Shown here piece by piece: positions 25,513 through 33,157 of a stretch of DNA of 64,000 nucleotides. Below the pieces are notes generated by a model. It worked only from the letters and a program-made list of their open reading frames with translations, had not been told where the DNA came from and ran no database searches. The position numbers and the translations under genes are program-made. Location of the stretch: contig NZ_CALLVK010000017.1 of assembly GCF_938010525.1 (NCBI RefSeq), forward strand, positions 10,387 through 74,386, given 5' to 3'. Within the stretch, counting starts at the first letter, position 1; every line of letters starts with the position of its first letter. The stretch is from Abiotrophia sp938010525. Its GTDB lineage: Bacteria; Bacillota; Bacilli; Lactobacillales; Aerococcaceae.

Positions 25513-26465
25513 TGCAAAACATACTCGCTTTAGTTGTATCCAATGCGCTCTTGTACGCAACACCGCTGATTTTTACTGCCCTTGGTGGCGTCTTCTCTGA
25601 GAGAAGTGGGATTGTTAACGTAGGTTTGGAAGGAATCATGGTCATTGGGGCCTTCTCATCAGTTGTCTTCAACCTGACTTTTGCCGGTCAATTTGGCGAC
25701 TTAACTCCATGGCTAGCGCTCCTAGTCGGTGGGCTTTGTGGCTTGCTCTTTGCCTTGATTCATGCGGTAGCGACCGTTAATTTGCGGGCTGACCACATTA
25801 TTTCAGGGACCGTGCTCAACTTGATTGCACCATCCTTGGCTATCTTCTTAACCAAGGTCCTTTTCCAAGGTAAGGGTCAAACAGACTCAATCAAAACCAA
25901 GTTTGGTAAATTTGACTTTCCAGTCTTATCAGACATTCCAATTATCGGGCCAATCTTCTTCGCCAAAACTTCTATCTTGGCTTATGTAGGGATCGTCCTA
26001 GCCTTTGTAGTTTGGTATCTGGTCTTCAAGACGCGTTTTGGTTTGCGCTTGCGGTCAGTCGGGGAGAACCCTCAGGCTGCCGATACCTTGGGGATTAATG
26101 TCTACCTCATGCGCTATTCTGGCGTTTTGCTTTCTGGCTTACTAGGTGGGATTGGTGGGGCAGCCTACACTCATACTATTTCAGAAAACTTCGCGGTATC
26201 GACCATTGCCGGTCAAGGTTTTATGGCCATGGCCGCTATGATTTTCGGTAAATGGAACCCAATTGGGGCCATGTTAGCAGCTATCTTCTTCGGTTTAGCT
26301 CAGTCCTTGGCCGTTATCGGGGCTTCTATTCCAGTTATTAGGGATATCCCGTCAGTTTACTTGCAAATTGCACCTTATGTGATTACAATTATTGTATTGA
26401 TTGGTTTCGTTGGCCGCTCCAAGGCGCCAGAAGCCGTTGGGACAACCTACATCAAATCAAAATAA
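25512..26465 (+). CDS. Nucleoside ABC transporter permease, second subunit
   Basis: A 317-residue permease of the same superfamily (NupC/YufQ-like), forming a heterodimer with the previous subunit. The family signature GIVNVGLEGIMVIGAF lies near residue 33. About eight membrane helices are visible. No clear terminator follows, and ymfF starts about 70 bases later, so transcription may continue into ymfF-ymfH. Confidence 0.92.
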   Translation: MQNILALVVSNALLYATPLIFTALGGVFSERSGIVNVGLEGIMVIGAFSSVVFNLTFAGQFGDLTPWLALLVGGLCGLLFALIHAVATVNLRADHIISGTVLNLIAPSLAIFLTKVLFQGKGQTDSIKTKFGKFDFPVLSDIPIIGPIFFAKTSILAYVGIVLAFVVWYLVFKTRFGLRLRSVGENPQAADTLGINVYLMRYSGVLLSGLLGGIGGAAYTHTISENFAVSTIAGQGFMAMAAMIFGKWNPIGAMLAAIFFGLAQSLAVIGASIPVIRDIPSVYLQIAPYVITIIVLIGFVGRSKAPEAVGTTYIKSK

Positions 26466-26538
26466 GAGGAGAAAGACCCGTGTTGGCTCCATTCAGGGGC
26501 TGGCATGGGGCTTTTTTCCTAATGAAGGAGAGAAAGCC

Positions 26539-27837
26539 ATGCAAGAATGGCAAGCTGGCATCCACTATCAGGCGGTTGCCTCCACTAAATATAAAACCAA
26601 CCAAGTCATTATAAAGGCTATCTTACCTTATCAAGCTGAGCGGGCGGCGGCCTGGTCCCTGCTGGCTCGTATGATGGAAGACGGGAGTGATCGTATTCCA
26701 AGTAAGGCGGCCTTGGAAGGCATTTTGGCCCAACTCTATGGTGCCTCTCTATCAGTAGGGGTCCAACGTAAGGGGCATTTTCTAGAATTCCTTATGGCAA
26801 GCCAAAGTGTTCGGCCAAGTCTGGTTCAGATGCCTGACTTAATGCCCGCTTGGCTAGATCTCATGGGTCAGTTATTGTTTGAACAGGAGTCGCTGGCCCT
26901 AGCCACGCCTCAATCTCAGGCTCGGTTTGAACGGGAGCAGGCCTTTCAGCTGCAACGCATTAAGCGGATGAGCGATGACAAACGACGCTTGGTGGTTCAA
27001 AAACTTTACCAGGAGCTTTACCGTGAGACTCCTGACAATGCCTTGGCCAATCTAGGAGATGTGGCCAGAGTCCAAGCCCTGACTCTAGCTGACCTGGCTA
27101 AGGCTCATAGGGAAATTTGCCAGGAAGCCCAATTCTATTTCGTCAGCAATGGTGATTTGACCGATAGTGACTTGATTAAGTGGCTAGAGAGCTGGTCACT
27201 AAAGGGTCGCCAGGCTAGCTGGGATTATAGCGATAATTACCTAGCCTTGGATAAGCCTTTGTCAACTGAGGAAGCAGGTCAACTGATCGAGGAGAAAGTT
27301 CAGGGTCAGCAAGCTAATTTGGCTATGGCTTTTGCCTTTCCGCCGGCTAATAGCACCAAGGAACGGATTATACTGCAAGTAGCCAATGGGATTTTTGGCT
27401 ACCTGCCTGTTTCTCGACTCTTTACAGAAATTCGAGAGAAGCAGAGTCTGGCCTATGCCATTCATTCTGGCCTTGATTTTCACCGATCTTTTGCCTTGGT
27501 CCGGGCTGGCATTAGCCCCGATAAGGTGGGGCATGTTTATGAGGAAGTGCAAGCTCAGTTGGCTGACCTAATGGTGAGCTTGGAAGAAGGGGACTACCTA
27601 GAGGAAGTTAAACTAACTCTCTTGAGTGCCGATGTGCAGTCACGAGACTATCAACATTTGGAGACGGATAAAATGATCGCTCAAGCCTTGTACCCTGATT
27701 TCGATTTGTCGACAGACTACTTTGAATCTGTGGTTAAGTCCATTAAGGCTCAAGAGGTCATTGCTTGCCTAAGTCAATGGCGTTTGGTGGGGGCTTATGC
27801 CCTAGTAGGAGGTCAAGATGAAAAAACATTATCATAA
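26539..27837 (+). CDS. ymfF: Inactive M16-family peptidase homologue YmfF
   Basis: A 432-residue member of the M16 (pitrilysin-like) fold lacking the zinc-binding HxxEH motif; its first domain starts KTNQVIIKAILPYQAERAAA. In Bacillus this protein pairs with YmfH, and the NCBI family name links the pair to 5-aminopentanol modification of elongation factor P. YmfF probably supplies the inactive half of a heterodimer. The ATG at 26539 has AAGGAG upstream; the open frame reaches back into the permease gene but is not homologous there. It overlaps ymfH by 20 bases. Confidence 0.9.
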   Translation: MQEWQAGIHYQAVASTKYKTNQVIIKAILPYQAERAAAWSLLARMMEDGSDRIPSKAALEGILAQLYGASLSVGVQRKGHFLEFLMASQSVRPSLVQMPDLMPAWLDLMGQLLFEQESLALATPQSQARFEREQAFQLQRIKRMSDDKRRLVVQKLYQELYRETPDNALANLGDVARVQALTLADLAKAHREICQEAQFYFVSNGDLTDSDLIKWLESWSLKGRQASWDYSDNYLALDKPLSTEEAGQLIEEKVQGQQANLAMAFAFPPANSTKERIILQVANGIFGYLPVSRLFTEIREKQSLAYAIHSGLDFHRSFALVRAGISPDKVGHVYEEVQAQLADLMVSLEEGDYLEEVKLTLLSADVQSRDYQHLETDKMIAQALYPDFDLSTDYFESVVKSIKAQEVIACLSQWRLVGAYALVGGQDEKTLS

Positions 27838-29110
27838 AGTTTTGGATGAAACCTTCTTCGAAAAGGTGTTGCCTAATGGTTTAACCGTTCGCTTGGTACC
27901 CAAGCCAGGCTATCATCGTAGCTACGGGATTTTAACCACTCACTATGGCTCGGTGGATCAAGTGGTGCGCCATAAGGAAACAGGGGAAGAGCGGACTATT
28001 CCGGCTGGTGCAGCCCATTTCTTGGAACACAAGATGTTTGAAGGGCAAGGAGGGCTAGATGCTTTTGCGCTCTTTATGAAGCAGGGGGCTATGGCCAATG
28101 CCTTCACCCATTACTTCCAGACTTCCTATCTCTTCTCTGCCTCCTATTTCATTGAGCGCAATGTTGAGACCTTGCTTGATTTTGTGCAGACGCCTTATTT
28201 CACACCAGAAGGCATTGAGAAGGAAAAAGGTATTATCACGCAGGAGCTCTATATGTATCAGGATGATCCTCTTGGGGTCTCCTATCAAGCTCTCAATCAA
28301 GCCCTTTATCCCGACCATCCTTTAGGCGTAGATATCCTGGGAACGGAAGAAAGCATTAAGGCCACCACTTATGAAGACTTACGCTTGGCTTATGATACCT
28401 TCTACCATCCAAGCAATATGAATTTGATTGTGGTAGGGAACTTTGACCCACAAGCTTTACTCGCTGTCATTGAGGCTAATCAAGCCCGCAAAACATTTGA
28501 GCCACCTCGCTATCAAAGGGTAGTAGAAGAGGTGACAGCTCCCGTTCTGCCTAAAACTCAGCTTAAGCGGGAAATCAGTCAGCCAATTATCGAGTTGGCT
28601 TGGCGCTTTTCACCACAAAAATTATCGGGCATAGAATTGATTCGCCAACGTATTATTGGGGAAGTCTTCTTCGAATTACTAATGGGACCTATGTCGTCAG
28701 CCTATGCTAGCTGGTACCAGCAACAGTGGGTAGATACCAATTTCTACCAGTCTTATCATTTAGACCACAAGATGCACCATTTGGCTATTCATGCCCAGAG
28801 TCATCATACATCAGACTTGATTGCTGCAATCAAGGAGCTCTTGGCTAACTGGCAACATAACCCGGATTTGACTGAGGAGCAGTTGAAACAAGTGGTGACA
28901 GGGCGCATTGGTGATTTCTTACAGCACCTAAATTCCTTGGAGTTCATTGCTTATGAACTGATTGAAGCCGTGATGGATGGCTATGAATTGGCCGACATTT
29001 TAACATGTCTTCAAGAAATCAAACTATCAGACCTCGAAGACTTTGGTCATCAAGTCCTCTCAGGAGCCTCAGAGGCAGTTGAGGTCCTAGTTAATCCCAT
29101 AAGTGAATAA
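27818..29110 (+). CDS. ymfH: M16-family zinc peptidase YmfH
   Basis: A 430-residue metallopeptidase with an intact M16 zinc motif, HFLEHKMFEG (HxxEH) near residues 68-72, and the downstream glutamate in the KEKGIITQELYMY region. It is the catalytic partner of YmfF, matching the Bacillus and Listeria ymfF-ymfH order. In those genomes ymfI usually follows; here rodZ comes next. AGGAGG lies six bases before the start, within ymfF. Confidence 0.93.
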   Translation: MKKHYHKVLDETFFEKVLPNGLTVRLVPKPGYHRSYGILTTHYGSVDQVVRHKETGEERTIPAGAAHFLEHKMFEGQGGLDAFALFMKQGAMANAFTHYFQTSYLFSASYFIERNVETLLDFVQTPYFTPEGIEKEKGIITQELYMYQDDPLGVSYQALNQALYPDHPLGVDILGTEESIKATTYEDLRLAYDTFYHPSNMNLIVVGNFDPQALLAVIEANQARKTFEPPRYQRVVEEVTAPVLPKTQLKREISQPIIELAWRFSPQKLSGIELIRQRIIGEVFFELLMGPMSSAYASWYQQQWVDTNFYQSYHLDHKMHHLAIHAQSHHTSDLIAAIKELLANWQHNPDLTEEQLKQVVTGRIGDFLQHLNSLEFIAYELIEAVMDGYELADILTCLQEIKLSDLEDFGHQVLSGASEAVEVLVNPISE

Positions 29111-29112
29111 GC

Positions 29113-29155
29113 CAAGGGGCCAAGTCCATAGTGGGATTTGGCCTCTTGATTTTTT
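29113..29155 (+). terminator. Intrinsic terminator after ymfH
   Basis: A long stem (29113-29127 against 29133-29148, with G-U pairs) is followed by TTTTTT. Separates ymfH from the rodZ promoter. Confidence 0.8.
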
Positions 29156-29187
29156 AGAAGAAGTTTTGAAACTTTAAGCGAAAAACA

Positions 29188-29216
29188 TTAACCCTCATGT
29201 CAGAATATGATATAAT
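29188..29216 (+). promoter_or_regulatory. Promoter of rodZ-pgsA
   Basis: TTAACC (29188-29193), a 17-bp spacer and perfect TATAAT (29211-29216) with the extended TGA before it. Confidence 0.75.
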
Positions 29217-29251
29217 ACTTTTTGAATGCAGAAAGAAAAGGATGAACGGCG

Positions 29252-30289
29252 ATGAGTGAATTAGGAACTAAATTGCGCGATGCCCGCATTGAAAAAGGAT
29301 ATACCTTAAATACTTTACAACAAATGACAAAAATTCAGAAAAAATACTTGGTGGCGATTGAGGAAGGACGCTTCGAAGAAATTCCTGGTAACTTCTATAC
29401 TAGAGCTTTTGTTAAACAATATGCCGATATGGTTGGCCTAGATGGGGATAGCCTACTCTTAGATTATCATAATGAGTTAGAGGCGGTAGAACATGGTTTA
29501 TCTCAATATGATGACCAAGAAGCAGAAGCGATGCCTAGCCGTTTGAACAGAAACCAAGCTCAGTCAGAACAATCGCTCTTAGATCGCTATGCTAAGCATT
29601 TGCCAGTTCTCATGCTAGCTGGGGTATTTGTCTTGGTTATGGCCTTTATTACCTGGACCATCTACTCTGTGTCTCAACGAGAGCGGCAACAGCAGGCTAA
29701 TAATTCTAGTGCTACTAGTCTTGTATCGTCAGTAGAACCAAGTTCTGCTGCCCAACATGCCGCTAGCAGCAGTAGTGAGTCTTCTTCCCAAGCTAAGATT
29801 GACGGCGCAGAATTCTTTGGCGATGTCCAAGGAAAGCGCGTATCTGGTGAAGGCGAAGAAACAACCTACGAACTCTATGCGCCGATGAATAAATTTAAGT
29901 TCACTGTTAAAGGAAAGAGTTATGTCTGGGTAGGTGTCTATGAGGATGAAGAAATCACTATGGATACGACAGTGACTGAAGGTGAAACCTTAGAGATTAA
30001 AGTTAAAGGCCAAACCCGTAGCGTCCGAATTCGCCTAGGTTACCCTGAGGGTGGCGAGATTCAGGTGAATGGTAAGACGGTTAAAATCGCTAACGACTAT
30101 ATTACAGACTCCATTGTCTTCCGCCTACATGCCGACCAGCCGACAGGCTCAAGCACTAATGAAGCTAATCAAGCGGCGGAGAATCAACAAGAACAAGGCC
30201 AAAATCAAAACCAAGGCCAAGGTTCTTATCAAGGACCAGCCGTTCTGGATCCTAACCGCCAACAGAACAACGATAACGATGGCCAATAA
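29252..30289 (+). CDS. rodZ: RodZ-like cell-shape protein (HTH, membrane helix, DUF4115)
   Basis: Bitopic membrane protein that links the MreB/elongation machinery to the envelope in other bacteria. An N-terminal HTH of the RodZ type (GTKLRDARIEKGYTLNTLQQ, IPGNFYTRAFVKQYAD) spans residues 1-75. A single helix (LPVLMLAGVFVLVMAFITWT, about 116-137) is followed by a serine-rich linker, then an extracellular DUF4115 domain (about 185-285) and a Gln/Asn/Gly-rich tail (about 295-345). The cytoplasmic linker is acidic. pgsA follows 25 bases downstream, as in ymfM-pgsA of Bacillus. Confidence 0.92.
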   Translation: MSELGTKLRDARIEKGYTLNTLQQMTKIQKKYLVAIEEGRFEEIPGNFYTRAFVKQYADMVGLDGDSLLLDYHNELEAVEHGLSQYDDQEAEAMPSRLNRNQAQSEQSLLDRYAKHLPVLMLAGVFVLVMAFITWTIYSVSQRERQQQANNSSATSLVSSVEPSSAAQHAASSSSESSSQAKIDGAEFFGDVQGKRVSGEGEETTYELYAPMNKFKFTVKGKSYVWVGVYEDEEITMDTTVTEGETLEIKVKGQTRSVRIRLGYPEGGEIQVNGKTVKIANDYITDSIVFRLHADQPTGSSTNEANQAAENQQEQGQNQNQGQGSYQGPAVLDPNRQQNNDNDGQ

Positions 30290-30314
30290 GGTCTAGCCAT
30301 CAGGGAGGGTAGTC

Positions 30315-30896
30315 ATGAATATCGCCAATAAGTTAACGCTCTTACGGATGCTGATGATTCCAGTCTTTATCTTCTTGCTATTAAACCATTCGACCGACCA
30401 GGTTGTGTGGTTAGGGACCGCCATTCCTGTCAATCAAGTCTGGGCCACTGTGGTTTTTGCTCTAGCGAGTTTTACGGACTTCCTTGATGGCTACCTGGCG
30501 CGCAAATACCAATTAGTGACCTCTTTTGGGGCTTTCTTCGATCCCATGGCTGATAAATTGCTAGTCATGGCAGCGCTGATTTTACTAGTTCAATTAGGCT
30601 CTGTACCGGGATGGGTGGTTTTCATCATTCTAGCCAGAGAATTGATGGTGACAGGCTTAAGAGTATTGATAGCCCAATCCAATGGTAAGGTCATGGCAGC
30701 AGCCATGCCAGGAAAAATCAAAACGACAACTCAAATGCTGGCCATTATCTGCTTCTTATTGCAAGATATGGGACGGTCTGTCTGGGGCTTGTCCCTAGCT
30801 AATCTCTTGCTTTATGTCTGCCTCTTCTTCACCATTTACTCGGGTTTGGAATATTTTTATCATGCCCGCTTCGTCTTTTCTGACGGGTTTAAATAA
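30315..30896 (+). CDS. pgsA: CDP-diacylglycerol--glycerol-3-phosphate 3-phosphatidyltransferase
   Basis: Membrane enzyme committing CDP-diacylglycerol to phosphatidylglycerol. The CDP-alcohol phosphotransferase motif is complete, D-G-x2-A-R-x8-G-x3-D-x3-D, within FLDGYLARKYQLVTSFGAFF and the following DPMAD (near residues 57-80). The 193-residue length and about five helices are typical. It is cotranscribed with rodZ. The usual next genes cinA and recA are not present. Confidence 0.96.
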   Translation: MNIANKLTLLRMLMIPVFIFLLLNHSTDQVVWLGTAIPVNQVWATVVFALASFTDFLDGYLARKYQLVTSFGAFFDPMADKLLVMAALILLVQLGSVPGWVVFIILARELMVTGLRVLIAQSNGKVMAAAMPGKIKTTTQMLAIICFLLQDMGRSVWGLSLANLLLYVCLFFTIYSGLEYFYHARFVFSDGFK

Positions 30897-30913
30897 GATA
30901 AAACACCAAAATT

Positions 30914-30946
30914 AAAAGTCTGAATCTATGGTTCGGGCTTTTTTCT
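30914..30946 (+). terminator. Intrinsic terminator of rodZ-pgsA
   Basis: AAGTCTGAA and TTCGGGCTT pair (two G-U) around a 7-nt loop, followed by a T-rich tail. Confidence 0.75.
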
Positions 30947-31093
30947 TTGCCTTTTGGGCCTGGAAATATAGGAGGTGGGGGAGCAAAAAGAGAAGTGCAC
31001 TATAATTGTACTCAATTAGTATATTCAAAAGAGAACTTCGCTAATTTTGGTTGATTACAACAAGCCTGTAACATATTTGTTATCCGACGCCCC

Positions 31094-31121
31094 TTGTAAC
31101 TTGTGGATACTTTGATACAAT
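31094..31121 (+). promoter_or_regulatory. Promoter of the small envelope gene pair
   Basis: TTGTAA (31094-31099), a 16-bp spacer and TACAAT (31116-31121) preceded by TGA. A second TATAAT lies at 31001-31006 without a good -35. Confidence 0.65.
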
Positions 31122-31155
31122 AGGAATGAAGTAACTATCGAAAGGAAGGTGTCAT

Positions 31156-31563
31156 ATGCAACTCTGGATTTTAGTTTGTATTTTATTAGTTGTAGCCATC
31201 GTCTTATTTGCCTTATCCATTTATGTCAAGGATGACAACGTTCAAGACCAATTGGACGAATTTACGGCTCAACAATCACAAGAATTCTATGCCATGAAAA
31301 CTCGTTTAGCTGAGCTTGAAAAGGCAGCCCGTGAACAAGAAGCTGTGGCGGTTGAAGCACCTGCTCAAGTAGGCAATCACTACGTGGAAGCTGAAGCAGA
31401 ACCAGCCTTGGAATTAGGACTGGATGATGTATCAGATTTGACCCGTGAAGAAGTGATTCGTCTCTACTCGCAAGGCTACACCATGCATGAGATTTCTCAC
31501 CATGTGGCTTTATCACAAGAAATTATCCAAACTATCGTTGACGATTATATTGAAAATCGCTAA
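31156..31563 (+). CDS. Bitopic membrane protein with coiled coil and C-terminal HTH-like segment
   Basis: A 135-residue protein I cannot assign firmly. One N-terminal membrane helix (LWILVCILLVVAIVLFALSI, residues 3-22) is followed by a charged coiled-coil stretch (about 30-66), an acidic linker, and a C-terminal segment REEVIRLYSQGYTMHEISHH with the pattern of a small HTH (about 98-135). This layout recalls the SwrB/YlxL-type proteins (DUF6115) of Bacillus, but the match is only by arrangement and the LYxxGYxxxEI pattern. It is coupled to the next gene, 21 bases downstream. Confidence 0.7.
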   Translation: MQLWILVCILLVVAIVLFALSIYVKDDNVQDQLDEFTAQQSQEFYAMKTRLAELEKAAREQEAVAVEAPAQVGNHYVEAEAEPALELGLDDVSDLTREEVIRLYSQGYTMHEISHHVALSQEIIQTIVDDYIENR

Positions 31564-31584
31564 CAAAGGACAAGGAGGACTAGT

Positions 31585-32268
31585 ATGAAATTATCGCGTA
31601 ACACATTACGCTCGCTAGCTGTTGGTTTCTTAGCATCAGCAGTGGTAACAGCAGCTTTTGCCTTGTCACAAGGACAATTACCTGTCCAAGGTGTCAATGG
31701 GACCAACCTTTTAAACGGAGGGTCGACGACTGCTAATGCGGATCAACAAGCTCAATTGGATGCTTTATCAAGCGAAAAATCGGCCTTAGAATCAACTCAA
31801 AACGTCTTGAATGCTTCTTTAACTTCTTTAAAAGAACAAGCATCACGTCAAAGTAGTGAATTAGAAGCTTTGAAGAGTCATTCGGCTTCAAGTGCTAGCA
31901 ATGAGTCATCTTCTTCTAGCAGTGAAAGCTCAAGTTCAAGTGAAAGTGACCAAGCTAACAACCAAGCAGAGACAGGTCAAGAGCAGAACAATGGCACAAG
32001 TACTGAAGGAGCATCAGCACCTAGAAACGGTCAATGGACCACTGAAGGTGGTAACTTCACTGTTAACCCTGGGGACACATCCGAAGATGTTGCTCAAAAC
32101 TTGTATGATGCTGGGATTATCAGCTCACCAGATGTCTTCTTGGAAGTGGTAGAACAATGGGATCTATCAACCCTTCTAATTGCAGGTACTTACGAGTTGA
32201 ACTCAGGTATGAATGTTAATACAATCGCAGAAATTTTAACCAATGGGGCTTACTACTGGATTCCATAG
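31585..32268 (+). CDS. Envelope protein with an MltG-like N-terminal domain and no catalytic domain
   Basis: A 227-residue protein with a membrane segment or signal (RSLAVGFLASAVVTAAFALS, residues 9-28), a coiled coil (about 52-95), a Ser/Glu-rich linker (about 98-125) and a C-terminal domain whose pattern (VNPGDTSEDVAQNLYDAGII, then AGTYELNSGMNVNTIAEILT) parallels the LysM-like part of MltG at 15347-16522 (IPIGSSSKDIARLLKSQGLI, AGHYDLSPSMDADTIIATLQ). The transglycosylase domain is absent. It may bind glycan strands or modulate MltG. The HTH-like membrane gene is directly upstream. Confidence 0.8.
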   Translation: MKLSRNTLRSLAVGFLASAVVTAAFALSQGQLPVQGVNGTNLLNGGSTTANADQQAQLDALSSEKSALESTQNVLNASLTSLKEQASRQSSELEALKSHSASSASNESSSSSSESSSSSESDQANNQAETGQEQNNGTSTEGASAPRNGQWTTEGGNFTVNPGDTSEDVAQNLYDAGIISSPDVFLEVVEQWDLSTLLIAGTYELNSGMNVNTIAEILTNGAYYWIP

Positions 32269-32277
32269 GAGTATTAT

Positions 32278-32309
32278 GAGGTGGAGATTAATTCTCTGCC
32301 TCTTTTTTT
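32278..32309 (+). terminator. Intrinsic terminator after the MltG-like gene
   Basis: GAGGTGGAGA and TCTCTGCCTC pair (one G-U) around TTAAT, followed by T7. Confidence 0.9.
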
Positions 32310-32449
32310 ATGGAAATTAGGGGTCATGGCCAGTTTTATCTAAAAAAGTGGCAAAATCATGAGAATAATCGGCATCAAGACTAGAATTTTTTCTCATAAT
32401 TGTGTAAAATAGGGAAGAGAGTATCTAAATTGCATTAGGAGGCGATTAA

Positions 32450-33154
32450 ATGGAAGATACAAAGAAACACCGCGTATTAATTATTGAGGATGAGAAAAAC
32501 CTCGCCCGCTTTGTTGACTTAGAACTTCAGCATGAAGGCTATGAAACAGCCATCTGTCATGACGGACGAAAGGGTTTGGAGACTGCCCTTAATCAGGAAT
32601 GGGATGTTATCCTACTAGATTTAATGTTACCTGAATTAAATGGTCTAGAAGTCTGCCGTCGAATTCGTCCCATTAAGGACACCCCTATTATCATCATGAC
32701 GGCGCGTGATTCCGTTATTGACCGCGTATCTGGTCTAGACCAAGGGGCAGATGACTACATTGTTAAGCCATTTGCTATTGAGGAATTATTGGCGCGCTTG
32801 CGGGCCCTCTTCCGTCGTATTGACCATAACAAGGAAGAGAAGAATCAATCCCAACAGTCATCCGTTAAATACCGCAACTTGGTTATCGAGAAGAAGGGCA
32901 GAATCGTTAAACGTGACGATCAAGTCATTGATTTGACCAAACGCGAATACGAACTCTTGCTCTACTTAATGGAAAACCTCAATACGGTTATGTCGCGTGA
33001 AGTCCTGCTAGACAAGGTATGGGGCTACAAGACAGAAGTCGAAACCAATGTGGTGGATGTCTACATTCGTTATCTCCGCAACAAAATTGACGTGCCTGGT
33101 AAGGATTCTTATATCCAGACTGTTCGTGGGACAGGCTATGTCATGAGAACCTAA
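32450..33154 (+). CDS. OmpR-family response regulator
   Basis: A 234-residue DNA-binding regulator. The receiver domain has IEDEKN, the phosphoacceptor aspartate in VILLDLMLPELNG near residue 55 and the lysine in IVKPF. The C-terminal winged helix begins near residue 138 (VIDLTKREYELLLYLMENLN, YIRYLRNKID, TVRGTGYVMR). Sequence style is close to ArlR/CovR regulators of Gram-positives. It is followed 3 bases later by its kinase. A TAAAAT box lies at 32405-32410 but I see no convincing -35. Confidence 0.92.
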   Translation: MEDTKKHRVLIIEDEKNLARFVDLELQHEGYETAICHDGRKGLETALNQEWDVILLDLMLPELNGLEVCRRIRPIKDTPIIIMTARDSVIDRVSGLDQGADDYIVKPFAIEELLARLRALFRRIDHNKEEKNQSQQSSVKYRNLVIEKKGRIVKRDDQVIDLTKREYELLLYLMENLNTVMSREVLLDKVWGYKTEVETNVVDVYIRYLRNKIDVPGKDSYIQTVRGTGYVMRT

Positions 33155-33157
33155 TCT

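Noticed and set aside
26401..26538. Upstream extension of ymfF into the permease gene
   Set aside because: The extension overlaps the end of the permease in another frame and contains the GAAGGAG ribosome-binding site; the homologous protein begins at 26539.
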